From: CAYMKL01 sp964390805 | GTDB taxonomy: Bacteria > Chloroflexota > Anaerolineae > VGOG01 | Length of the DNA: 35,203 nt | NCBI GenBank assembly: GCA_964390805.1 | Contig: CAYMKL010000074.1 | Coordinates: 1-35,203, forward strand | Reading direction: 5' to 3' | Part shown: positions 10,546-18,900 of the stretch, piece after piece | Layout of the letters: each line of letters opens with the position of its first letter | Numbering within the stretch: position 1 is the first letter of the stretch | Notes under the pieces: generated by a model | Database searches by the model: none | What the model saw: the letters and a program-made list of their open reading frames with translations, nothing else | Told to the model about the DNA's origin: nothing | Translations under genes and position numbers: made by a program

Positions 10546-10653
10546 TCACTCCCATAACAACATTCGGCAGGGCAAAACTCTCCAGAGCGAACGCCTGGCT
10601 CGAGGGCGCTTGGTCACGATCTGCTTGAAGTTTCGCTTACCGAACGACGTCAT
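10546..10653 (-). CDS. Arg/Lys-rich leader peptide of the lysW operon
   Basis: A 35-codon ORF begins about 29 bases after the predicted transcription start and ends 38 bases before the terminator stem. It follows GGGAG with a 10-base spacer. The peptide reads MTSFGKRNFKQIVTKRPRAR and then RSLWRVLPCRMLLWE: seven Arg and three Lys in 35 residues, with a dense K-R-P-R-A-R-R run at residues 15-21. The antiterminator segment (10586-10577) lies at codons 23-26, immediately after this run. A ribosome slowed at the Arg/Lys codons would therefore leave it free to pair with the terminator's 5' arm. A weak CCAG/CTGG pairing upstream could act as the classical 1:2 stem. The role is inferred from this architecture and the downstream pathway. 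Confidence 0.82.
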   Translation of the reverse strand: MTSFGKRNFKQIVTKRPRARRSLWRVLPCRMLLWE

Positions 10654-10688
10654 AGAATTTGTGCTCCCGTTTGTGGATTGCGCTCATC

Positions 10689-10717
10689 ATAATACCACAA
10701 CTTGGGATAATTGTCAA
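10689..10717 (-). promoter_or_regulatory. Promoter of the lysW operon
   Basis: On the minus strand: -35 TTGACA (10717-10712), a 17-base spacer and -10 TATTAT (10694-10689). The predicted start is near 10682, giving a leader of about 245 nt. The -35 box lies just past the stop codon of the upstream DAHP synthase gene. Confidence 0.85.
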
Positions 10718-10718
10718 A

Positions 10719-11732
10719 TCATAGTGTCCTCCCGACGGCTTCGGCCACAGGCTGTAGGCTCCGCATCAGCGCGGCAAACCGGGCCGTCTTGAGGGACTGT
10801 GTCCCGTCCGAGAGAGCCTCTGCAGGGCGAGGATGTACCTCGACGAGCAGCCCGTCTGCTCCGGCGGCCACTGCTGCCCGAGACATCGGCTCTACCAGTT
10901 CCCACTTACCCGTCCCGTGGCTGGGGTCCACGATGACCGGCAGGTGGCTGATTTGCTTGAGCAGCGGCACGGCGCTGATGTCGAGCGTGTTGCGGGTGTA
11001 TTTTTCAAAGGTGCGGATGCCGCGCTCGCACAGCACGACGCGGTCGTTGCCGTGGGTCAGGATGTACTCGGCTGCCATCAGCAGTTCTTCGATGGTTGAC
11101 ATCATGCCACGCTTGAGCAGGACTGGCCGCTGCGCCTCGCCAACGGCGTGCAACAGCGTGTAGTTCTGCATGTTCCGCGCGCCGATTTGCAGAATGTCGG
11201 CATAGGTGGTGACCAGCGGCACCTGTTGCGGGTCCATCACTTCGGTGATGACCGGTAGCCCCGTTTCCTCACGCACCTCGGCCAGGAGTCGTAATCCCTC
11301 CTCCCTTAGTCCTTGAAAACTATAGGGAGAGGTGCGTGGCTTGAAGACCCCGCCGCGCAACACGTGCCCCCCTGCTTCCTTCACGGCCCATGCAGTCTCC
11401 AGCAGTAGGTCACGGCTCTCGACAGCACAGGGGCCCGCCATCACGACCAGTTTTGTGTCGCCGAACGTCACCCCGTTGACCGGGACGAGGGTGTCCTGCG
11501 GGTGAAAATCCCGGCTGGCCAGCTTGAAAGGCCGCAGGATAGGCATCGTTCGCTCGACCCCGGCCATCCGTTGGATGAGCTCGCCATCCAATGGACGCCC
11601 ATTGCCGATGACGCCGATGATGGTGTGCTCTTCGCCCTCCGATGTGTGCACCCGGCAGCCCAGTTGTTCGATACGGGCAGTGACGTTGAGAATCTGGGCT
11701 CTGGTTGCACCTTGCTTCATCACGACGATCAT
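10719..11732 (-). CDS. aroF: 3-deoxy-7-phosphoheptulonate synthase (type I-beta, with regulatory N-terminal domain), copy 1
   Basis: This enzyme condenses PEP and erythrose-4-phosphate to DAHP, the entry to the shikimate pathway. The 337-residue protein matches the Thermotoga-type layout. A ferredoxin-like N-terminal regulatory domain (MIVVMKQGATRAQ.. to about residue 70) is followed by the barrel, with VMAGPCAVESRD, LRGGVFKPRTSPYSFQG, LQIGARNMQN, LLKRGMMSTIEE, CERGIRTFEKYTRNTLD and VDPSHGTG. ATG 11732 follows AGGGGGTG. It is second in the pheA operon, so it is likely under that operon's aromatic attenuator. A second copy with about the same layout lies at 24300-25316; the two probably differ in feedback inhibition. 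Confidence 0.96.
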   Translation of the reverse strand: MIVVMKQGATRAQILNVTARIEQLGCRVHTSEGEEHTIIGVIGNGRPLDGELIQRMAGVERTMPILRPFKLASRDFHPQDTLVPVNGVTFGDTKLVVMAGPCAVESRDLLLETAWAVKEAGGHVLRGGVFKPRTSPYSFQGLREEGLRLLAEVREETGLPVITEVMDPQQVPLVTTYADILQIGARNMQNYTLLHAVGEAQRPVLLKRGMMSTIEELLMAAEYILTHGNDRVVLCERGIRTFEKYTRNTLDISAVPLLKQISHLPVIVDPSHGTGKWELVEPMSRAAVAAGADGLLVEVHPRPAEALSDGTQSLKTARFAALMRSLQPVAEAVGRTL

Positions 11733-11774
11733 ATCATCACCCCCTGGGTACGTGATCTACCTTGGCGTCAGAGT

Positions 11775-11877
11775 TGCATTGTCAACCATTAGTGTCAACT
11801 TAAGGCTCAAAGGCCCGTCCCCGGGGCGCCCCGGGGACGGGGCTCAGAGCTTAAGTTGACACAACTGCATTGTCAAC
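11775..11877. mobile_element. Small non-coding inverted-repeat element with 12-bp target duplication
   Basis: Terminal inverted repeats GTGTCAACTTAAG (11792-11804) and CTTAAGTTGACAC (11850-11862) enclose a GC-rich palindrome centred on GGGGCGCCCC. The element is flanked by identical 12-bp direct repeats TGCATTGTCAAC at 11775-11786 and 11866-11877, as expected of a target-site duplication. It encodes nothing and resembles a MITE or a mobile hairpin. The right end supplies the present stop codon of pheA. A partial second copy is at 1-51. Confidence 0.8.
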
Positions 11878-12699
11878 AACCGGCGTCGTTGCGGCCGGGT
11901 AGGAGCCCAGCAGCTTGACGAACGAGGAGCGCCGTAGCAATCCCATGATGGCCGCTTCGCACTGCGGATCCTGCCAGTGTCCTTCAAAGTCCAAATAGAA
12001 GCTGTATTGCCAGGGACGATTCAGGCGCGGGCGCGACTCTATCTTGGTCAGATTGATGCCTCGGGTGGCGAATTCTCCCAGGCCCTTGTACAGCGCCCCT
12101 GGTTGGTGGCGGGTGGAAAAGACGAGGGAGGTCTTGTTTCGCTGGGCGCGGGGGGGATCATCGAGGGAGAGGACGAAGAAGCGCGTGTAGTTGAAAGGGA
12201 AGTCCTCAATGCCTGAGCTGAGGATCTCCAGGCCGTATAGCTCGGCGGCCAATGCACTGGCAATGGCGGCGACGCCGGGCTCCGGGTTGGCCGCCAGATC
12301 GCGAGCGCTGCCGGCGGTATCGAACGCGGGCTCAGGTTCTAGCCCGTGACGGCTTAGATAGCGCTGGCATTGGGCCAGGGCCTGGGGGTGCGACCGCACA
12401 CACTTCAGCTCGTCCAACGTGGTGCCTGGCAGGGCAAGCAGCATGTGCTGCACGCGCAGGATCGTCTCGGCGTAAACACGAAGATCGCGCTCCATCAGCA
12501 GTTCATAAGAACGAATCACGGAGCCAGCGACGGCGTTCTCTACCGGCACCATCCCATAGTCCGCGTCGCCATTCTCCACGGCGGGAAACACGTCATCCAA
12601 CGTCCTGCAGGGAACGCTTTCCACCTCCGGGCCGAAGAACTGGCGGATGGCCTCCTCCGAATAGGCGCCGGCGATACCTTGAAATGCTACTCTAGTCAT
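11851..12699 (-). CDS. pheA: Prephenate dehydratase with C-terminal ACT domain
   Basis: PheA converts prephenate to phenylpyruvate. The 282-residue protein starts MTRVAFQGIAGAYSEEAI and has FNYTRFFVLSLDD with the catalytic Thr-Arg-Phe triad near residue 180. The ACT domain follows, with GINLTKIESRPRLNRPWQYSFYLDFEGH-like sequence (the Phe-binding ESRP motif); no chorismate mutase is fused. ATG 12699 follows GGAGGAG. The last residues VVST and the stop come from the inserted element at 11787-11865. Reading across the undisrupted target instead would give ..VDNATLTPR and a stop, so only the extreme tail was changed. It heads an operon with aroF and has its own aromatic-rich leader. Confidence 0.96.
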   Translation of the reverse strand: MTRVAFQGIAGAYSEEAIRQFFGPEVESVPCRTLDDVFPAVENGDADYGMVPVENAVAGSVIRSYELLMERDLRVYAETILRVQHMLLALPGTTLDELKCVRSHPQALAQCQRYLSRHGLEPEPAFDTAGSARDLAANPEPGVAAIASALAAELYGLEILSSGIEDFPFNYTRFFVLSLDDPPRAQRNKTSLVFSTRHQPGALYKGLGEFATRGINLTKIESRPRLNRPWQYSFYLDFEGHWQDPQCEAAIMGLLRRSSFVKLLGSYPAATTPVVDNAVVST

Positions 12700-12739
12700 C
12701 TTTCTTTCTCCTCCATAAGATCAGGTGTCAGCAGGTAAC

Positions 12740-12770
12740 AAAAAAGACGCGGAGCCAGTTGCTCCACGTC
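12740..12770 (-). terminator. Attenuator terminator before pheA
   Basis: Minus strand: GACGTGGAGC (12770-12761), a 5-nt loop, GCTCCGCGTC (12755-12746) and six U (12745-12740), ending about 40 bases before the pheA ATG. GTGGAGCAACTG (12767-12756) can pair instead with CGGTTGCTCTGC (12837-12826) inside the leader ORF, 12 bp including three G-U pairs. Confidence 0.88.
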
Positions 12771-12809
12771 CTCACATCATTCCCAGGATTTCGCCTATAC
12801 TACACTACA

Positions 12810-12908
12810 TCAGCCTCCACCCATAGCAGAGCAACCGCCCTCTCCGAAGACGGACCAAAACCAGACGCCAAAATAGCCGAAGTTGGATTCATGCTGATGG
12901 TGCATCAT
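12810..12908 (-). CDS. Aromatic-rich leader peptide of the pheA operon
   Basis: A 32-codon ORF lies between the predicted transcription start (near 12967) and the terminator. The peptide reads MMHHQHESNFGYFGVWFWSV then FGEGGCSAMGGG: four Phe, one Tyr and two Trp within residues 10-21. The antiterminator segment begins at codon 24, directly after this cluster, the classical arrangement for stalling-controlled attenuation. The ribosome-binding site is weak (GGGA, six bases before the first ATG), which is the main uncertainty. No role other than regulation is expected of the peptide. Confidence 0.8.
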   Translation of the reverse strand: MMHHQHESNFGYFGVWFWSVFGEGGCSAMGGG

Positions 12909-12973
12909 CTGTGTGTCCCATTCAGTGATACCAGGTGAAACCTCACCCGGTTCGAGTTCTCAGATCGAGCATA

Positions 12974-13002
12974 ATGATACTCGCTTTGGCCCGATTTGTC
13001 AA
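12974..13002 (-). promoter_or_regulatory. Promoter of the pheA-aroF operon
   Basis: Minus strand: TTGACA (13002-12997), 17 bases, TATCAT (12979-12974). It lies back to back with the plus-strand promoter at 13020-13048. Confidence 0.83.
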
Positions 13003-13019
13003 GTCAGCAAGCTCTACTC

Positions 13020-13048
13020 TAGACAAGCGGCGCAGTCGGTGGTATAAT
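13020..13048 (+). promoter_or_regulatory. Promoter of the DUF1566-type gene
   Basis: TAGACA (13020-13025), 17 bases, TATAAT (13043-13048). It starts a transcript with a 5'-UTR of about 190 nt that contains the structured repeat at 13086-13195. Confidence 0.75.
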
Positions 13049-13085
13049 GACGTTGCCTGTGACACGCTTTCTATGCAGGTCTCCA

Positions 13086-13195
13086 TAAACTCCCTTCACT
13101 CTTGCCTGACCCGCGCCGCTGTGGAACAGGCATCGCTACAGATTCATGAACACGGGAAAAGGCCCTGGCACCGGCTCTTCAGGCCGGTGCGGCAG
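13086..13195 (+). ncRNA. Conserved structured 5'-UTR element, copy 1
   Basis: About 105 nt matches 15690-15801 upstream of the macroglobulin gene. Shared parts are a GCCTG..CAGGC hairpin around ACCCGCGCCG and GTGGAA, the linker GAACACG.GAAAAGGCCCT, and the long hairpin GCACCGGC/GCCGGTGC. The base of the long hairpin extends through CTG with CAG here, where copy 2 has CTA with TAG: a compensatory change supporting an RNA structure. I do not recognise it as a known riboswitch class. Its position in the 5'-UTRs of two exported-protein genes suggests cis-regulation. Confidence 0.65.
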
Positions 13196-13246
13196 ATGAA
13201 GAATCGTCTACTTCTCACAATCACACAAATCAGAAGGAGGTTCAAA

Positions 13247-14278
13247 ATGCGCAAGAAGTACATGCTAATCCGACTAGTCGGAATTGTAGTGGGGGTGTTG
13301 CTCTCATCGGTGGCAGTGGTGCTGGCCGGGCAGATAGATTCCCCCGGTGCACCTGATTCGAACGGCGCGCAGCAGATGTACACCCTGGAGCAGATCTATG
13401 ACCGTCTGGATACTGGGGCAGAGACTGCGAAGATGACATCGTTCACGGAACCCGACAGCGGGCCAGGGAGCACCATGCACGCCCTGGATGAGATCATGGC
13501 TATGGCTCCGGCCGCAGACAACGCCTCTGGTGCTGGCGCGGCCGATGTGTTCAACAGCAAGACCTTCTGGGGGCTGACCTCGGGAGAATGGGGCACGGGC
13601 AGCGGGGCGCTGAATCTGGCCTGCAATACTTCCACGTTCAACGGTGCAGCTAATCTGGTAGCCAATGCTTATGACGGCTCTGGAGACGGAACAAACAGAC
13701 GGTGCATGACGGATTCTGGGGATGCGACGGCGGGCGATATTCTGCAGGGCAAGATAGCCTGGGTTGACGGGAGTGAGGTCACCGGCGAGCTGCATGGCGG
13801 TTGCACTTGCTGCAGTACATGCACTCTTCATGCAAACCGATGGTGTGATAATGGGGATGGCACCGTGACGGATCTGACCACCTGCCTTGTGTGGTTGCAA
13901 AAGGCCGACTGGGGTGGGGCAAAGCCATGGGAAGACTGCACAGCCCCTCGTGATGATGCTCATACGCGAGCGGGCCTTTTGAAGGATGGAGCTTCTGGCG
14001 CAAACTTGAGTGATGGTTCAGTTGAGGGCGATTGGCGGTTGCCCACGAAGACTGAATTGGTCGGCTTAGTGAATGGAACGCCACAACTCCGATGTGCCTG
14101 GCCTGGGCCCTGCACTCTGTACGCTTTCACCGGCGTCCAGTCGTACCACTACTGGTCGAGTACTACGTACGCGGACAACACGGTCGGCGCCTGGGACGTG
14201 GACCTGCGCGACGGCTACGTGGGCTTCGACGCTAAGACCGCCACCTACTACGTGTGGCCCGTTCGCGGCGGACAATGA
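13247..14278 (+). CDS. Exported protein with C-terminal DUF1566 (Lcl C-terminal-like) domain
   Basis: The 343-residue protein has an N-terminal signal peptide or anchor (MRKKYMLIRLVGIVVGVLLS, continuing to VVLAGQ). A middle part of about 140 residues is rich in Gly, Ala and Asp. The C-terminal domain contains NRWCDNGDGTVTDLTTCLVW, DWRLPTKTELVGL and YWSSTTYADNTVGAWDVDL, typical of DUF1566 / Lcl-type domains found in bacterial surface proteins. A cysteine cluster (CTCCSTCTL) precedes it. The reading frame extends 104 codons upstream, but the AAGGAGG at 13234 and the signal peptide fix the start at 13247. It is probably secreted or displayed on the cell surface; its ligand is unknown. Confidence 0.85.
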   Translation: MRKKYMLIRLVGIVVGVLLSSVAVVLAGQIDSPGAPDSNGAQQMYTLEQIYDRLDTGAETAKMTSFTEPDSGPGSTMHALDEIMAMAPAADNASGAGAADVFNSKTFWGLTSGEWGTGSGALNLACNTSTFNGAANLVANAYDGSGDGTNRRCMTDSGDATAGDILQGKIAWVDGSEVTGELHGGCTCCSTCTLHANRWCDNGDGTVTDLTTCLVWLQKADWGGAKPWEDCTAPRDDAHTRAGLLKDGASGANLSDGSVEGDWRLPTKTELVGLVNGTPQLRCAWPGPCTLYAFTGVQSYHYWSSTTYADNTVGAWDVDLRDGYVGFDAKTATYYVWPVRGGQ

Positions 14279-14757
14279 GAAGCTTTGGTGCCTTGATGCT
14301 TTGGGCGCTTTGACGGGGGGTTGCAAGGGGGGCTTCGTCGTGAGCTGCATGGTGAGCCTGTCGAACCATCAGCCGAACGGTGTCCTCCCCACCGTGCGCG
14401 CGAGCGAGTTTTGGACCGCGAAAATGGCGAAAGGACGCGAAAGTCGCGAAAGGGGGTTTCGTGCCTTTTCGTGGGTTTCGCGGTCCAAAGCCCCGAGTGT
14501 CAACGAATCACCAACGAATAAACGAATAGGCCCTGCCGGCCACCCCTCGCCTGTACTGAGCTGTCGGGTTGAGCTTGTCGAAACCTTGCCAAAGTATTCG
14601 TTTATTCGTTTCCACAATTCGTTGACTCACCCTCCCGCAGGTTCAGTCGGCAGTATAGGGCAAAACGCTCACTCCGGGCAAATGTTCGGATACCCAGACC
14701 GACAAAAGCAACCTGCGGGAGGGTGGGCTGAGTAGTCACAAACAAGGAGGAACTGAC
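14279..14757. repeat. Gene-free stretch built of three inverted repeats
   Basis: No convincing gene lies here. Three palindromes follow one another: TTTGGACCGCGAAA (14410-14423) with its complement at 14476-14489; GTCAACGAAT (14499-14508) and AACGAATAAACGAATA (14513-14528) with complements at 14617-14626 and 14595-14610; and CACCCTCCCGCAGGTT (14628-14643) with its complement at 14710-14725. GAGCCTGTCGAA-type dispersed repeat pieces lie at 14350 and 14570. Confidence 0.8.
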
Positions 14758-15465
14758 ATGCTAAGAAAAGTGATCACCCACATCACGTATCCCGTGTTGA
14801 TGGCCGTGATCGTGCTGGGTCTGTTCGGGCTGGCCCTTCGACCTCGCTCAGGACAGGCCTATGCCGCCACCAACATTGACTCGACCAACAAATGGGCCTG
14901 GGGCACCAACGTGGGCTGGCTCAACTTCGCCGACACCAACGGCGGGGGGACGGTCTACTCCGACCACCTGGAGGGCTACATCTGGGTGGAGAACATCGGC
15001 TGGATCAGGCTGGGCACCTACACCGGCGGCGGCACCCACACCTACGGCAACACCACGGCCGCCAACTATGGCGTCAACAACGACGGCTCTGGCAATCTGT
15101 CCGGCTATGCCTGGAGCACCAGCACTGGCTGGATCAACTTCAACCCTGGCCACAGCCAGGTGACCATAGACACTTCCACCGGCAAGTTCGACGGCTACGC
15201 CTGGGGGGAGAACGTGGGGTGGATTCACTTCCAGGATGCGTCGTCACCTGAGTACTACGTCAAAACCGATTACTACCCCACCGCCGTCACCCTGGCACGT
15301 TTCGTGGCCCGCTCGGTGGGCGGTGGGAACGGTTTCGTTCTGCCGCTGGCGCTGGCGGCGGTGGGTGCGGTCGGGGGGGTGCTGCTCCTTCGGCGGAGTT
15401 TATCCCGAGCGAGGTCGAGGGACTCAGGACAAGTGTGGGCGCGGAAGAAGACGACAGCGGACTGA
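14758..15465 (+). CDS. Exported tryptophan/glycine repeat protein with C-terminal membrane anchor
   Basis: The 235-residue protein has a signal peptide (to about residue 37). Four repeats of a W-x(3)-GW motif follow: WAWGTNVGWLNF, YIWVENIGWIRLG, YAWSTSTGWINF and YAWGENVGWIHF, spaced 30-60 residues apart. A single hydrophobic helix (FVLPLALAAVGAVGGVLLL) is followed by Arg/Lys, which looks like a cell-surface anchor. ATG 14758 follows AAGGAGG. Two dispersed repeats are translated in it: one forms the end of the signal peptide (LRPRSGQAYA), the other the cytoplasmic tail (RARSRDSGQ). I do not recognise a named function; carbohydrate or surface binding is a guess from aromatic repeats. Confidence 0.8.
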   Translation: MLRKVITHITYPVLMAVIVLGLFGLALRPRSGQAYAATNIDSTNKWAWGTNVGWLNFADTNGGGTVYSDHLEGYIWVENIGWIRLGTYTGGGTHTYGNTTAANYGVNNDGSGNLSGYAWSTSTGWINFNPGHSQVTIDTSTGKFDGYAWGENVGWIHFQDASSPEYYVKTDYYPTAVTLARFVARSVGGGNGFVLPLALAAVGAVGGVLLLRRSLSRARSRDSGQVWARKKTTAD

Positions 15466-15689
15466 GAATGGAACGGATCGGGAACGTTGGCAATGCCAAA
15501 GTGCGTGGCATCTCAATGAACTTTATGAGAATGATCGGGCAATGTGGTGGCGGTTACGTAAACCGACACTACACCATGGAATGGTGTAGATTGGGCAATG
15601 AACGGTCCGTTTGACGGTGCAAAGTGACCTAAACTACAGCTTTCCAAGCTGTAGTGCTGCAATGCGAGCCTGCCCTCGGTTATGGGACC
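15466..15689. repeat. Gene-free stretch with two perfect hairpins
   Basis: CTACACCAT/ATGGTGTAG with a 3-nt loop lies at 15569-15589, and ACTACAGCTT/AAGCTGTAGT with a 3-nt loop at 15633-15655. Neither has a long U-run, so terminator function is doubtful. No good promoter is evident; TTGACG at 15611-15616 lacks a good -10 box. Confidence 0.6.
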
Positions 15690-15801
15690 ATGAACTCCTG
15701 GCACTTTTGCCTGACCCGCGCCGTCGTGGAACAGGCGGCGCCAGGGGTTCAAGAACACGCGAAAAGGCCCTAGCACCGGCTCTTCAGGCCGGTGCGGCTA
15801 G
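15690..15801 (+). ncRNA. Conserved structured 5'-UTR element, copy 2
   Basis: This is the second copy of the element at 13086-13195, here about 175 bases before the macroglobulin start. The GCCTG..CAGGC hairpin, the GAACACGCGAAAAGGCCCT linker and the GCACCGGC/GCCGGTGC hairpin are kept. The extension pairs CTA with TAG (CTG with CAG in copy 1). Sequence between the two hairpins diverges. The spacing to the start codon differs from copy 1 (about 50 bases), so direct masking of the ribosome-binding site is not obvious. Confidence 0.65.
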
Positions 15802-15976
15802 AAGTAGAAATCTTGGGATGCTGCTGTGGAAACACATTACGCCGTGGGCCGCTGGATTGTCATCCAGCTAGAGCGGTTGGAGTGCACAGGGAACCCCAGC
15901 CTGGATTTCGGCGTCCATATAGTAGTAAGCTGACGCAGAAACACGTGTGCTTTGAAAGAGCGAAAGGAGGCCTCTA

Positions 15977-18900
15977 GTGTTCAAGCAGATTTGGCAGAAA
16001 CGCCTCGTGTGGGGCAAGGTGCTTATCGTGGGCCTGGTGGTGCTGGCCGTTGCAGCCAGTGTGTACACGGGAACCGCCGCCGGGCAGGTGAGCGACCAGG
16101 AGACGCTGGTGCTGGGGCAGACGGAGTTCTCGCCCGGCGCACCAGCCGCGCTGCGGGTGGTGGTGCGCGACTTCAAAACGACGAAGCCGGTGGCCAACGC
16201 GACGGTGGCCGTCAAGATGCGGCCCCAGGCTGGCGGCGACGCGCTCACTCTCTACGAGGGGCGCACCGACGCCGCCGGCACCGCCCAGGTGCAGTTCACC
16301 GTGCCGGATGGGGTGGACCCACAGCAGATGCTGGTGGTGGAGACCCGCTCTGGCAAGGGGAAGGACAGGGTCGAGCAGACGGTGCGGGTGGAACGGGACT
16401 ACAAGCTGCTGCTCACCACCGACAAGCCGCTCTACCAGCCGGGGCAGACCATCCACATCCGCGCCCTGGCCCTCAGCGCGGCCGACCTGCGGGCGGCGTG
16501 CAGCAGCGGCGGCGATTGCCCTTCGGTCGAGTTTACCATCGAGGACCCGAAGGGGAACAAGCTGCTTCGGGAGACGGCCACGCCTTCGGAATACGGCATC
16601 TCCGCCCTCGACTTCACCCTGGCCGACACGGTGAACAGCGGTCTCTACAAGATCGTCGCCCTGATGGGTGATACCGAATCCGAGCGCACGGTCACCGTCA
16701 AGCCCTACGTCCTCCCCAAATTCCAGGTGGCCCTGGATACCGAGCGGGCTTACTACCTCCCCGGCCAGACGGTGCGGGGCACGGTGCGCGCCGACTACTT
16801 CTTCGGCAAGCCGGTGGCCGGCGGCGAGGTGCGGATGCGGGGGTACATCTACGCCGTGGAGCGGGAGGAAGTGCTGGACCTGAGAGGGGAGACGGACGAG
16901 GATGGCCGCTATGAGTTCGAGTTCGACCTGCCGCAGTTCTTCGTCGGCGGGCAACTGGAAGGCGAGCAGGCGACCTTTGGGCTGGAGGTGACGGTGATTG
17001 ATCAGGCCGAGCACGCTGAGGCCATCGCCCACACGCTGCCCGTGGCCCAGGAGCCTATCGTCATCGAAGCCGTGGCCGAGAGCGGGACACTGCGGCCAGG
17101 GGTGGAGAACATCGTCTACTTGCTGACCGCCTACCCCGACGGCGCGCCGGCCGAATGTGCACTGACGGTGGAGGTCGGTGGCCAGCAAGCAGAGCTAACC
17201 AGTGGTCGCCACGGCCTGGCCGAGTTCCGCTTCACCCCACAGAAGGGAACTGCTTTCCTCTCGATCACGGCCCAGGACGCGCAGGGCAACCAAGCCTTTC
17301 GCGGCCTGGAGCTACAGAGCGAGCGGACGCGCGAGGCGGTGCTGCTGCGGCCGGAGCGGGCCGCCTATCAGGTCGGCGAGACCATGCACCTGGACGCTTT
17401 CACCTCACCCCCCTCTGTCCCCCCTGGTAGGAGGGAAGTAGGGGGGGGCGGCGCGGTCTACCTGGACATCATCAAAGAGGGGCAGACCATCTCCACCCGC
17501 GCGCTGGAGGTGCAGGCTGGTCGGGCGCAGGCCGACGTGGACCTGGACGAGACGCTGTTCGGCACGCTGACCCTCCACGCTTACAAGATCCTGTCCGATG
17601 GCACCATCGTGCGCGACACCCGCCTGGTGGTGGTGACACCGGCCGAGGGAATCGAGCTGGCGGTGGCGTCTGACCAGGACACCTACCGGCCCGGCGAATT
17701 GGCGAAGGTCACATTCCAGGCCACCAAGGACGGCCAGCCGTTGCAGAGTGCGGTCGGCGTCAGCATCGTGGACGAATCGGTGTTCGCCCTGGCGGAACAG
17801 GAAGCGGGGTTCGCGCGGCTGTACTTCCTGCTGGAAAAAGAGCTGCTGGAGCCTCGCTATCAGATCAAAGGGCTGACCCCTTCGACTGCGCTCAGGGCAA
17901 GCCTGCCAGCCCTCACCGCGCCCGCGCCGGTTGAGGCCGAGGTGAGGGAAGCGCAGGATAGCACCGCCAAGGCAGCCCTGGCTCAGTGGTCGCCGACCGA
18001 CAGCCGCTCTGTGATCAACTCCCGCCCCCAGAAGATGCAGGCGGTGAAGGCCCGCCAGAAGGGCTACTTCCAGACCCTGGCCAAAGGCTTCACCGGAGCG
18101 CTGGTTCTGGCCTCGTTGGCGATTGGAGTCATCGCCCTGGGCGTGCTCTGGCAACGGAGGGTGCTGGGGCGCACCCTGCTGCTGGCGGTGCTGACCGTTC
18201 TGGCGCTGGTCGGGCTGTTGTCGCTGCTGCCCAGCCCACGCCGGTACTACGGCGCTTCGCCACTGGAGAAGCTGGTGTACTACTTGGGCGAGGGGTTGGG
18301 CGGCTGGGCGCTGATCCTTATCCCACTGGGCTTGACGGCCCTGATCGGCCTCATCATCTACGCCTGGCGGAAGCGGGACGAGGGGCTGAAATACGCCCTG
18401 GTGCTGCTGCTGGCCTACGTGGTATTGCTGCCACTCATTGTCTACGCCGGTGATCAGGGAAACTGGTTCCCAAGCGATGCGCTGGTGTTGGCCCTGGGCC
18501 TGTCGCTCCTGCTGATCCCCGTCTCGTTCCTTCTGCGGGGCATCGGCTTCGGCGTGGAGCGGCGGGGATGGCCGGCGCTGGCCGGCGTTGGCACCGGGCT
18601 GTTTTTCGTGCCGCTGCTCCTGATCCCGATCCTGGCCGTAGGAGGGATGATGGGCGCCGCCGCACCGATGCCGCTAGCGATCGAGAGCCAAGTGGTGGTC
18701 GAGAAAGAAGTGGTGAGGACGGTGGAGGTTATGAAGGAGGTGGAGGTCGAGGAGAAGATAGTAGGTCTGGACGAGGCTGGCCAGCCCCAGGCTCAGGAAG
18801 CACCACGGCTGCGCCAGTTCTTCCCCGAAACCCTCTACTGGAACCCCCAGGCTATCACTGACGAGGGTGGGTTCGTGGAGCTGGAGATCCCCATGGCCGA

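Noticed and set aside
10439..10690. Lysine riboswitch or T-box in the lysW leader
   Set aside because: I see no T-box AGGGUGG-type motif or specifier arrangement and no recognisable lysine-aptamer core; the leader ORF and competing stems explain the region.
12935..13246. A 104-codon N-terminal extension of the DUF1566 protein
   Set aside because: It covers the promoter -10 and the structured 5'-UTR repeat; a strong AAGGAGG and a signal peptide mark the start at 13247.
15569..15655. Two perfect hairpins as terminators of the gene at 14758
   Set aside because: Neither is followed by a U-run; they may be repeats or processing sites, so I list them only as hairpins.
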